Shown: positions 1 to 7,371 of the stretch, piece after piece
Layout: every line of letters begins with the position of its first letter
Numbering within the stretch: the first letter of the stretch is position 1
Source of the DNA: Paenibacillus sp. W2I17
GTDB taxonomy: Bacteria; Bacillota; Bacilli; Paenibacillales; Paenibacillaceae
Reading direction: 5' to 3'
Length of the DNA stretch: 64,000 nt
NCBI RefSeq assembly: GCF_030815985.1
Contig: NZ_JAUSXM010000001.1
Coordinates: 3,224,001-3,288,000 of the forward strand
Made by a program: the position numbers and the translations under genes
Notes under the pieces: generated by a model
What the model saw: the letters and a program-made list of their open reading frames with translations, nothing else
The model's database searches: none
Told to the model about the DNA's origin: nothing

Positions 1-818
1 ATCGTTCCGCCACCATTCAGCATATTAACTCCGTTTTTGTCCACATAAGGGCCTGTTATACTGGTCGAACGTCCATAGACCATTTTGTAGGTACTGTTCA
101 CCCCTTGGCAGCAAGAATCGATCGAAGCAAACACGTAATAATAACCACCACGATATATAATACTTGGTCCTTCAATAGCACCTCCGTTATTCGGGCGCGC
201 AGCAATGGAAGTTATACTTCCCGTCGGTTTCATCGTATTTTTGTCCAGCTTGACAATTTTCAGACCGCTCCAGAAAGAACCAAAGGCCAGCCATGGATTA
301 CCTGAAGCATCAATGACCAGATTCGGATCAATGGCATTATAATTATTGGCGGTCGTGGTTTGAAGCACCAATCCTTCGTCCTTCCACTGCCCTGCTCCAA
401 TGCTGTTCGCAGACGCAAGACCAATCGCAGACCGATTGGAGCCAAAGGTGGAGATCGAATAATAGAGCCATACTTTTCCGTTATACTGCTCTACATCCGG
501 TGCCCATACATCCAATCCGCTTTGTCCCGGAACGGCAGAAGCCCACCAGGATGGCTTACTTAAGAAGATTTGTGGAACACGATACCAGGACGACCCATTA
601 TCGGATTTCAATACTTGAATGCCCGGGCCGGTTGAAAAGGTGTACCAGGAACTGCCCTCTTTGATAATCGACGGATCATGAACAGCGGTATCTCCGGTCA
701 GATTCCAGAACGCCGCCAAAGCTTTTGACTGACCTGCCAGCAGTAATACCATCACAAGTAATGCCGGTAACGCCAACCGTTTCCACTTAAACCTCTTCAC
801 ATTGCTTAACTTTTCCAA
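1..818 (-). CDS. GH43 endo-1,5-alpha-L-arabinanase, secreted (C-terminus cut off by window start)
   Basis: Reading from a TTG at 818 (AGGTGGAG six bases upstream) gives a basic N-terminus, a hydrophobic stretch ending SKALAA that looks like a signal peptide, then a GH43 five-bladed propeller. The three GH43 acidic residues are visible in HDPSI (base), AIDPN (pKa modulator) and IEGPSI (acid). A GTG 42 bases downstream is an alternative start. The family hydrolyses internal alpha-1,5 links of arabinan outside the cell. About 272 codons lie in the window; the rest is off the edge. It is divergent from the ArsR-headed regulator at 1150, and a cre-like site at 896-909 suggests catabolite repression. 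Family call is firm; endo rather than exo action is inferred from resemblance to AbnA-type enzymes. Confidence 0.85.
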   Translation of the reverse strand, partial: MEKLSNVKRFKWKRLALPALLVMVLLLAGQSKALAAFWNLTGDTAVHDPSIIKEGSSWYTFSTGPGIQVLKSDNGSSWYRVPQIFLSKPSWWASAVPGQSGLDVWAPDVEQYNGKVWLYYSISTFGSNRSAIGLASANSIGAGQWKDEGLVLQTTTANNYNAIDPNLVIDASGNPWLAFGSFWSGLKIVKLDKNTMKPTGSITSIAARPNNGGAIEGPSIIYRGGYYYVFASIDSCCQGVNSTYKMVYGRSTSITGPYVDKNGVNMLNGGGT

Positions 819-1149
819 ACCAAACTCCACCTTTCCTGATCAAATGGTTAATTAGGTTCATGAAGTAATGAATCAATTTAGGTATAATAGGATTATAAAA
901 GCGGTTACATTACATTTCAATGGTATATTTCAAATATATGTGAACTGATTAACACTTATTTTAACCGGAATAGTGAACAAAATATAGATTATATTTTCGT
1001 ATTTGCGCTATACACAAGGGTTTTGGCTTCTATTTCTCCACCCTTCCCTTCCATGAGGGAATGATTTATAATTATCTGAAATAAAACATATAAATGTGCA
1101 AATGTCTGTGTCGAAGACTTTGTCCAGAACGGGGAAAGGAAATCCACCT
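819..1149. promoter_or_regulatory. Divergent promoter region, arabinanase / ArsR-like regulator
   Basis: This 331-base AT-rich gap has no gene. It holds a cre-like element at 896-909 (see separate entry) and TATAAT-like boxes near 883-888 and around 1066-1073. No obvious inverted repeat shared with the other regulator-arabinosidase gap (28753-28931) could be found by eye. Confidence 0.5.
896..909. promoter_or_regulatory. Candidate cre (CcpA) site
   Basis: TAAAAGCGGTTACA matches the consensus TGWAANCGNTNWCA at 13 of 14 positions (A for G at position 2). It sits about 80 bases upstream of the arabinanase start, where CcpA binding would repress transcription when preferred sugars are present. 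Inferred from sequence only. Confidence 0.5.
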
Positions 1150-2067
1150 ATGATTTATATTAAAGATCTGATGTCGGGTGTGAATATCTTCAAAGCACTC
1201 AGTTCGGAAATCCGGATTCAGATCATCGAGCTGCTGGCCAAGAACCAAAGCCTTAATCTCAATGATCTTGCAACCAAGCTGGGACTGAGCAATGGTGCTA
1301 TCACAATGCATATCAAGAAGCTTGAAGAGAGCGGATTGATCGAGATCAACACCGCTGTTGGCAAACATGGAATTCAGAAGATATGTTATCTCAATGAGGA
1401 AAAATTGATGGTTGATCTGCGTTCACAGGAGATTAACAATCGTTATGAGGTGGAAATACAGGTTGGTCATTACAGCGATTATCAGGCTGCACCAACATGT
1501 GGTCTCGCTACCCGGGACAGCATTGTTGGAGAGTTCGATGATCCGCGTTACTTTGCTGATCCACTGCGAATTGATGCGGAGATGATCTGGCTGGCTGAAG
1601 GTTATCTCGAGTATCGGATTCCCAACTATCTCAAGCCTAATCAGTCCTTTAGCGAAATTCAGTTGTCGATGGAACTAGGGTCGGAGGCACCTGGATTTTG
1701 CGACAATTACCCTTCGGATATCTATTTCTACATTAACGGTATTGAGATTGGCTGCTGGACAAGTCCGGGGGATTTTGGCAATACACGCGGTACCTTTAAC
1801 CCGGAATGGTGGCCTCCGCACTTGAATCAGTACGGCATGCTGAAGCTGATCCGAATTACACAGGAAGGCAGCTATATCGACGGATGCCGCATCTCGGACG
1901 TGACGCTGGACCAGATTGGGCTGGATTACAAAAGCGATATTCACTTCCGCATTGCGGTTACGGACGAACCTTTGAACAAACGGGGCTTAACGATTTTTGG
2001 TAAAAACTTTGGTAACTATGGACAGAATCTGCTCGCTCGGGTTCTCTATAACGTGCAAGAAGAGTAG
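1150..2067 (+). CDS. ArsR-type winged-helix regulator with C-terminal beta-rich domain (arabinan-linked paralogue 1)
   Basis: 305 residues from the ATG at 1150, preceded by GGGGAAAGGA at 9 bases. Residues about 10-80 form an ArsR-like winged helix (SSEIRIQIIELL, LSNGAITMHIKKLEESG). The remaining roughly 200 residues are a predicted beta-rich domain with PTCGLA, DDPRYF, GSEAP, WTSPGD and PEWW motifs. The same architecture and motifs recur in the protein at 28932. I do not recognise the C-terminal domain; it is likely the effector-sensing part. It is divergent from the arabinanase, and the paralogue is divergent from an arabinofuranosidase, so both probably control arabinan genes. The typical ArsR metal-binding Cys motif is not visible in the helix region. 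Confidence 0.75.
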   Translation: MIYIKDLMSGVNIFKALSSEIRIQIIELLAKNQSLNLNDLATKLGLSNGAITMHIKKLEESGLIEINTAVGKHGIQKICYLNEEKLMVDLRSQEINNRYEVEIQVGHYSDYQAAPTCGLATRDSIVGEFDDPRYFADPLRIDAEMIWLAEGYLEYRIPNYLKPNQSFSEIQLSMELGSEAPGFCDNYPSDIYFYINGIEIGCWTSPGDFGNTRGTFNPEWWPPHLNQYGMLKLIRITQEGSYIDGCRISDVTLDQIGLDYKSDIHFRIAVTDEPLNKRGLTIFGKNFGNYGQNLLARVLYNVQEE

Positions 2068-2155
2068 AGCCATCTCTGACTATTCACTCGATATTAATTA
2101 AGTTCGACTGATCTGCTAACATAACTGTTCAACACAACAACAATCATGTGTCTGA

Positions 2156-2185
2156 GAAAGGGTGCTATCCAGCACTCTTTTTTTG
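2156..2185 (+). terminator. Intrinsic terminator after the ArsR-like regulator
   Basis: AGGGTGCT, a four-base loop and AGCACTCT are followed by a run of Ts. Confidence 0.8.
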
Positions 2186-2342
2186 TTTCATCACACCGAA
2201 GAACTTGTCCAATCATGTTGGAACAAAACATACTGGATGATATGACTTCAATAGCCCCTCTGTAATCCTCCATGTTGTTTACCCTGGCGTGATATAATAA
2301 TGGCCTGTAATGACAAAATGGAATAACGGGCGGGGATACCTT

Positions 2343-3260
2343 TTGAAATTGGAGCGATTAATCTCAATCATATACAAACTGCTGAACCACGAAGTATTGT
2401 CTGCTTCCACCTTGGCTGAAGAGTTTCAGGTGTCCCCAAGAACGATCTATCGGGATATTGATGTAATCTGTGCCGCCGGCTTCCCGGTCGTCTCCCATCA
2501 GGGACTCAAAGGCGGCTACGGCATGATGGACGGATACAAGATGGATAAAAGCTTGCTCGGTTCTTATGATGTGGATTCCCTGATCACGGTTCTGAGCAGT
2601 CTATCCACAGTATTTGAAGATGCACGTGCACAAGGCACGATTGAACGTCTGCAAACGATTGGACCGGAGCATCAAACCTCAAGTCTATCGGTGGATCTGG
2701 AGACTCGCCGAACAGAACCTGATGCCCTTCCTCATCTGCGTAAAGGTATTACGGATCATCAGGTTGTCCGTTTTGACTACATCAATACGAAAAATGAACA
2801 TACACCCCGCCATCTGGAACCGGTAAGACTTCATTTTAAATATCGTAATTGGTATGTTTTTGGATTTTGCCAGACACGGCAGGATTATCGCGAGTTCCGA
2901 CTGTCCCGGATGATGAACGTGCAACTGACATCGGAACACTTCCAACCCCACCTTGAACTTCCCCAAGAGACGGTTGTGTCAGATCCGTCATGGCAAGATC
3001 AAGTAAGTGATGTGGTATTTCGGGTGAACCCGGAAGCGCTAGCGGAAGCCATGGATCATTTTCAACAAGCAGATAAACAATTTCATGAGGATGGAAGTAT
3101 GACGATGCGCATCTCGGTTCATCAGCCGTTACAAGCCAAGTGGTTATGGTCGTTTCTACTTAGTTTGGGTAGTGGTGCTGAGGTGCTTGAACCGATTGAA
3201 TTACGAGACATTCTGAAAGAACAACTTCGAAACGCACTTAAGCTCTATGAAGAAGTATGA
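2343..3260 (+). CDS. HTH-11/WYL-domain transcriptional regulator (YafY-like)
   Basis: 305 residues from TTG 2343 (GGGG upstream); an ATG at 2310 in frame is possible but lies only about 12 bases past a TATAAT-like box at 2291, so a leader would be almost absent. The N-terminus is a DeoR-like HTH (LAEEFQVSPRTIYRDID, residues about 20-45). The middle holds the WYL region (VRLHFKYRNWYVFGFC) and the C-terminus a WCX-like extension. WYL proteins sense nucleic-acid or small ligands and regulate neighbouring genes. It precedes the DinB gene by 83 bases but a terminator lies between, so they are probably separate units. The target is unknown. Confidence 0.85.
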   Translation: MKLERLISIIYKLLNHEVLSASTLAEEFQVSPRTIYRDIDVICAAGFPVVSHQGLKGGYGMMDGYKMDKSLLGSYDVDSLITVLSSLSTVFEDARAQGTIERLQTIGPEHQTSSLSVDLETRRTEPDALPHLRKGITDHQVVRFDYINTKNEHTPRHLEPVRLHFKYRNWYVFGFCQTRQDYREFRLSRMMNVQLTSEHFQPHLELPQETVVSDPSWQDQVSDVVFRVNPEALAEAMDHFQQADKQFHEDGSMTMRISVHQPLQAKWLWSFLLSLGSGAEVLEPIELRDILKEQLRNALKLYEEV

Positions 3261-3288
3261 CACGCTGTTGTCATACTTCTTTTTTTAT
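3251..3288 (+). terminator. Terminator overlapping the WYL gene stop codon
   Basis: AGAAGTATGACA, six-base loop and TGTCATACTTCT followed by Ts. The TGA stop (3258-3260) is inside the left arm. Confidence 0.85.
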
Positions 3289-3343
3289 AATCATCTCAGT
3301 AAGTTCATCCAATCCATCGCCAAATTAAAGGAGACGATCATCA

Positions 3344-3853
3344 ATGAATCATCCAGAACAAATGTATAACTACCACGCATGGGCCAACCAAACGATCCTG
3401 GGCAGAATCAAGGAACTGCCCTCTTCTGTCCTGAATCAGGAAGTGAACAGTTCATTTCCAACCATTGCTCACGCACTCAGCCATATCTATACAGTGGATA
3501 AGATGTGGTATCTGGTGTTAACTGGCACCGGGATGCCCGAGGCACTGCAAGCATGCATACCACTCAATAGTGAAATTCACGGTTCTGTGGATGAGTACAT
3601 CCAATGTTTTACCGACCTGTCGGCACAATACAGTGAGTGGTTACGAGGCCAAGCTGATCTGGAGCAAACTATTCTACTCGATAATCCATTTGCAGGAGTT
3701 CGCGAAACCAGCTTATCCGATATAGTAATCCATGTGGTTAACCACGGAACCTATCATCGAGGCAATATTTCTACCATGCTTCGTCAATTGGGGCATGCCT
3801 CCATCATGAATGATTATTCACTCTTTTGGTATCAGGAACCGGCTCAAGTATAG
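3344..3853 (+). CDS. DinB-family protein
   Basis: 169 residues, the normal length for the DinB/YfiT four-helix bundle. The ATG at 3344 follows GGAGACGATCATCA. Likely metal ligands are the His in HALSHI (about residue 47) and the two in the C-terminal VNHGTYHRG. These proteins are metal-dependent enzymes, often thiol S-transferases, but the substrate here cannot be told. The C-terminus is followed within 11 bases by the next gene, suggesting an operon. Confidence 0.85.
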   Translation: MNHPEQMYNYHAWANQTILGRIKELPSSVLNQEVNSSFPTIAHALSHIYTVDKMWYLVLTGTGMPEALQACIPLNSEIHGSVDEYIQCFTDLSAQYSEWLRGQADLEQTILLDNPFAGVRETSLSDIVIHVVNHGTYHRGNISTMLRQLGHASIMNDYSLFWYQEPAQV

Positions 3854-3864
3854 TTGACAATCGG

Positions 3865-4434
3865 ATGGAAAATGTACATTGTATCCCCGTGACGTCGAGG
3901 GATGAATTGAGAAATTGGTTGCGGACGCATGGAAAAGTTGAGAAATCTTGCTGGGTAATGATAAGCATAAAACCCGTGCCAAATACCCTGCTGTATTTGG
4001 ACGTGGTTGAGGAGGCGCTGTGCTTTGGCTGGATCGATGGAGTCAAAAAGAAAATATCCGAGACTCAATTAGCACAAAGATTATCTCCTAGGAGTAAACG
4101 TAGCTCATGGACTGAATTGAACAAGGAACGTGTCCGTCGTCTTGAAAAGTTGGGCTTCATGCATGACGAGGGTAGAAAGGTTCTTCCTGTTATGGAGCCG
4201 ACTGCTTTCATTATTGATGGTGTGATCGAACAAAGGCTGAAAGAAGACCAGCAGGTTTATGCAAATTTCATGGCCTTCCCTGTCCTGTATCAAAACGTTC
4301 GTATCGATACGATCCAAAGTGTGAAGAATCAGCCAGCATTATTCCAGAGCAGATTGGATAAGTTCATAACCAACACAAAGGAAAATAAAATGTACGGTCA
4401 GTGGCATGACAACGGACGGCTTTTGGACTATTAA
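3865..4434 (+). CDS. YdeI/OmpD-associated family protein
   Basis: 189 residues from ATG 3865, with the family hallmark ALCFGWIDG (about residues 50-58) and a C-terminal YANFMAFPVLY-type segment. The start has no strong ribosome binding site, and an in-frame TTG at 3826 overlaps the DinB end, so translation may be coupled to that gene. Members are often called bacteriocin-protection or YdeI proteins, but the biochemical role is not established. No membrane segment or signal peptide is seen. Confidence 0.75.
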   Translation: MENVHCIPVTSRDELRNWLRTHGKVEKSCWVMISIKPVPNTLLYLDVVEEALCFGWIDGVKKKISETQLAQRLSPRSKRSSWTELNKERVRRLEKLGFMHDEGRKVLPVMEPTAFIIDGVIEQRLKEDQQVYANFMAFPVLYQNVRIDTIQSVKNQPALFQSRLDKFITNTKENKMYGQWHDNGRLLDY

Positions 4435-4448
4435 ATTTCCCCTGAAAC

Positions 4449-4487
4449 AGCAGACAGGACCTCCATATGAGGAGGCCCTGTTTTGGT
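4449..4487. terminator. Terminator between convergent genes
   Basis: An imperfect hairpin, ACAGGACCTCC against GGAGGCCCTGT, ends in TTTT on the plus strand. It lies between the YdeI-like gene and the AraC gene and could serve both. Confidence 0.6.
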
Positions 4488-4507
4488 GTCTTATATTCGG
4501 TCATGTA

Positions 4508-5380
4508 TTAATGAGTCTGCCTGTATGTTTTGGGAGACTTGCCAAAGGCTTTCTTAAACTGGCGGGTGAAATAATTACTGTCGTTAAATCCACATTCATA
4601 CGAAATTTCCGTGATGGACAGATTCCCGTTTTTCAACAAATGACACGCCTTCTCCAGACGCAACTTTTGCAGATAAGAGATCGGGGTCATCTGATAATAG
4701 GATCGAAAAATCCGATTCAGATGCCTTATTGAGATATTCGACTTCCCCGCAATATCCTCTAGCGACAGTGGCTCCAGATAATGATCTTCAATAAATGAAA
4801 TGGCATTTGCCAGATGCATCAGATTATTACCTTCGATCCCTTTCTCCTGCGTATCATACTGCCTCGACAAATAAACAACCATCTCCGTAAGACGTGAGAT
4901 CAACATCGTCTGATACCCTTGCTGTTTACTGTGATACTCCTCAATCATGAACGATATCAGCGATTCTACATACTCCAGACTGGAAATGGATAACGCCAAT
5001 TTACTCGGAAAGGAGTGAATATTACGATAAAACGGTTCCAAAACAAACAGAGCCTGGAAGCCGTTAGATTTTCTCAGATCGGGCCCAGCCGAAGCAAGCA
5101 TCTCGGGACTGAACATAATGTTACAGATCCTAAAATCATGAGGGTCTTTATACGCGTGATGGGTGTCGCCATTAATCACAAATGCGTTCCCTTTTTTAAC
5201 AAAAAATTCCTCGGTGTTCACCACATGGGTTGCATGACCATTCAGAACAATCACAAGTTCCGTAAAATCCATATGATTATGAAGCTCCATGTCCTCAACA
5301 TGTCCACCGTACTGAATAAAAAACGGAAATTGTTGATGGTCTGAGGTAAACCATCTCAAATATGCATTACTCAAAAGCAT
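4508..5380 (-). CDS. AraC-family regulator with cupin sensor, next to beta-xylosidase
   Basis: 290 residues from ATG 5380; a TTG at 5374 has better spacing from GGAGGGG and may be the true start. Residues about 20-120 form an AraC-type cupin (HNHMDFTELVIVLNG, THHAY). The last 100 residues hold two helix-turn-helix motifs (LSLEDIAGKSNISIRHLNR; ITEISYECGFNDSNYFTRQFKKAFG). It is divergent from the GH43 xylosidase with a 161-base gap containing a palindrome (5457-5471), so it very likely activates that gene in response to a xylo-oligosaccharide or xylose. The inducer is inferred. Confidence 0.85.
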   Translation of the reverse strand: MLLSNAYLRWFTSDHQQFPFFIQYGGHVEDMELHNHMDFTELVIVLNGHATHVVNTEEFFVKKGNAFVINGDTHHAYKDPHDFRICNIMFSPEMLASAGPDLRKSNGFQALFVLEPFYRNIHSFPSKLALSISSLEYVESLISFMIEEYHSKQQGYQTMLISRLTEMVVYLSRQYDTQEKGIEGNNLMHLANAISFIEDHYLEPLSLEDIAGKSNISIRHLNRIFRSYYQMTPISYLQKLRLEKACHLLKNGNLSITEISYECGFNDSNYFTRQFKKAFGKSPKTYRQTH

Positions 5381-5456
5381 TCCCCTCCGCAAACCATGTT
5401 GGGTTGAATGTCTATATCATGCTATTCTAAGACCGAAAAATCAAGGTTCCATATAC

Positions 5457-5471
5457 TTATAAGCGTTATAA
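5457..5471. promoter_or_regulatory. Palindromic operator candidate (cre-like)
   Basis: TTATAA-GCG-TTATAA is symmetric around GCG. The inner 14 bases match the cre consensus at 12 of 14 positions. It lies between the AraC gene and the xylosidase, 71 bases upstream of the latter. It could be a CcpA site or an operator for the adjacent regulator. Confidence 0.4.
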
Positions 5472-5541
5472 TTCGCCTTGTAACAGGGATTTTCAATGTG
5501 TCCAGATTCATACTAAACTCTCACAATGAATAGGAGCATAA

Positions 5542-7056
5542 ATGATGAAATATACCAATCCGGTCATTCCGGGGTTTTACCCAGATCCAAGTATCTGCCG
5601 TGTAGATGAAGACTATTATCTGGTAACCAGTACCTTTGAATATTTCCCTGGTGTGCCCATCTTCCACAGCAAAGACCTTGTGAACTGGCGACAGATCGGC
5701 CATGTCCTCACAACAACTGAGCAACTCCCTCTAGCGAACGCAGGCAGCTCTGGCGGTATTTTTGCCCCAACACTCCGGTACCATGGTGGCTGGTTCTATA
5801 TGACAACAACCAATGTCAGCGGCGGCGGAAATTTTTATGTGCGTAGTTCCCAGCCCGAGGGACCATGGTCTGCTCCGATTTTTGTTGATCAGGGCGGCAT
5901 TGATCCCTCTTTTCTCTTTGATGATGGACGTGTATACTTTCAAACTGCTTGTAATGGCAATGAAGGCGAGGGCATCTATCAGTGTGAGATAGACATCACG
6001 ACTGGAGCCAGACTAACCGATAGCCGATTGATCTGGACCGGAACCGGAGGAGCAGCCCCCGAAGCTCCCCACATGTACAAAATAAACGGTATCTACTATC
6101 TGATGATCGCCGAAGGTGGAACCGAGTATGGTCATATGGAGACCATCGCTCGGAGCACAGAGCCATACGGACCATTTGATCCGTGTCCTCATAATCCGAT
6201 TCTGTCCAATCGGAGCATGAAATCCAGCATTCACGCAACCGGTCATGCAGACCTTGTCCAGATCCAGGATGGAAGCTGGTGGGCCGTATGTCTGGGCCTT
6301 CGTCCAGCAGGTTACCCCATGCGACACCATCTGGGACGCGAGACCTTCCTGGCACCTGTCACTTGGACGGATGACGGTTGGCCGATAATCGGTGTGGACG
6401 GACATATTGAACCAGAGATGACCGGACCTTCATTGCCTGAGCATCCTTGGTCACCTCGGGCTATCCGGGATCATTTTGACGAACCAACTTTGGACATGAA
6501 CTGGATCTTCTTACGGAACCCGGCTCCGAATAGTTGGACACTCACAGAAAATCCCGGGCAACTCATCCTGCGGGGTCAGTCGGTTTCACTCGATGATGGA
6601 GGAAATCCAGCCTTTGTCGGACGTCGCTTGAGCCATTTCTTATTCAAAATGGCGGCCGAGCTGTATTATGAGCCAAGTGCGAGCGGTGAGGAAGCTGGAT
6701 TAACCTTATTTATGAATGATAAATATCATTACGATTTGGCTGTAACACAGGTCGATGGGCAGAAGAAAATCGTATTGCGGCGAACCGTCGGCTCTCTGCG
6801 AACCGAACAGGCGCTTAACTGTGACACGGGGCCGGTTGTATTACAAATCAAGGCTGACCGTAATCACTTCTCTTTCCTCTACCAGCAAGGTTCATCCGAT
6901 GCCATCGAAGTGGGTTCAGGAGAAACACATCTGTTATCTACCGAAGTAGCAAGTGGTTTCACAGGTGTGGTGATCGCCATGTACGCTTATGCTCCATCGA
7001 GGGAGTGTACGCCTGCAAGTTTCGATTGGTTTGACTATGAACCTCTGGACGAATAA
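5542..7056 (+). CDS. xynB: GH43 beta-xylosidase (XynB type), cytoplasmic
   Basis: 504 residues with AGGAG five bases before ATG 5542 (a second ATG follows directly). No signal peptide, so it acts inside the cell on imported xylo-oligosaccharides, releasing xylose. The GH43 catalytic acids are D15 (GFYPDPSI), D121 (GGIDPSFLF) and E174 (APEAPHMYK), at spacings like those of well-studied XynB3 enzymes. Residues about 310-504 form the C-terminal beta-sandwich (RDHFDEPTLDMNWIFLR) that contributes to the active site in this subgroup. Some members also have arabinofuranosidase activity. The divergent AraC gene is the probable regulator. Confidence 0.9.
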   Translation: MMKYTNPVIPGFYPDPSICRVDEDYYLVTSTFEYFPGVPIFHSKDLVNWRQIGHVLTTTEQLPLANAGSSGGIFAPTLRYHGGWFYMTTTNVSGGGNFYVRSSQPEGPWSAPIFVDQGGIDPSFLFDDGRVYFQTACNGNEGEGIYQCEIDITTGARLTDSRLIWTGTGGAAPEAPHMYKINGIYYLMIAEGGTEYGHMETIARSTEPYGPFDPCPHNPILSNRSMKSSIHATGHADLVQIQDGSWWAVCLGLRPAGYPMRHHLGRETFLAPVTWTDDGWPIIGVDGHIEPEMTGPSLPEHPWSPRAIRDHFDEPTLDMNWIFLRNPAPNSWTLTENPGQLILRGQSVSLDDGGNPAFVGRRLSHFLFKMAAELYYEPSASGEEAGLTLFMNDKYHYDLAVTQVDGQKKIVLRRTVGSLRTEQALNCDTGPVVLQIKADRNHFSFLYQQGSSDAIEVGSGETHLLSTEVASGFTGVVIAMYAYAPSRECTPASFDWFDYEPLDE

Positions 7057-7371
7057 TCGTTTTAACTCCTATATTCAGTAATAGAAAATATAATATATGA
7101 TCAGCTAAAATTATCCCCTTAAAGTAGATACTCTTTGAAAAGCCTTGTGTGGTAGCATAAGGAAATGAGTGAACTTTGAGGGGATTTTGCTATAGCTATA
7201 TCTTTCTTACGAATTGCACTGGAATTTATAAAAGAACCATTGCTTTATTAGAGAAGTTCTCCTAGTATTTTTAGAAGGAACACCCCAGCAGCTCCCATCT
7301 TGGCAATAACTTCACTGCCCATATGAGAGCGCTATCGCTGCAGCACGAAAGAAAAACGGGAGGTTGCAGAT
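7057..7371. other. Non-coding gap before the membrane AraC gene
   Basis: No credible gene in these 315 bases. A cre-like sequence at 7324-7337 (TGAGAGCGCTATCG, 12 of 14 consensus positions) lies about 35 bases upstream of the next start. No clear terminator for the xylosidase was found. Confidence 0.45.
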
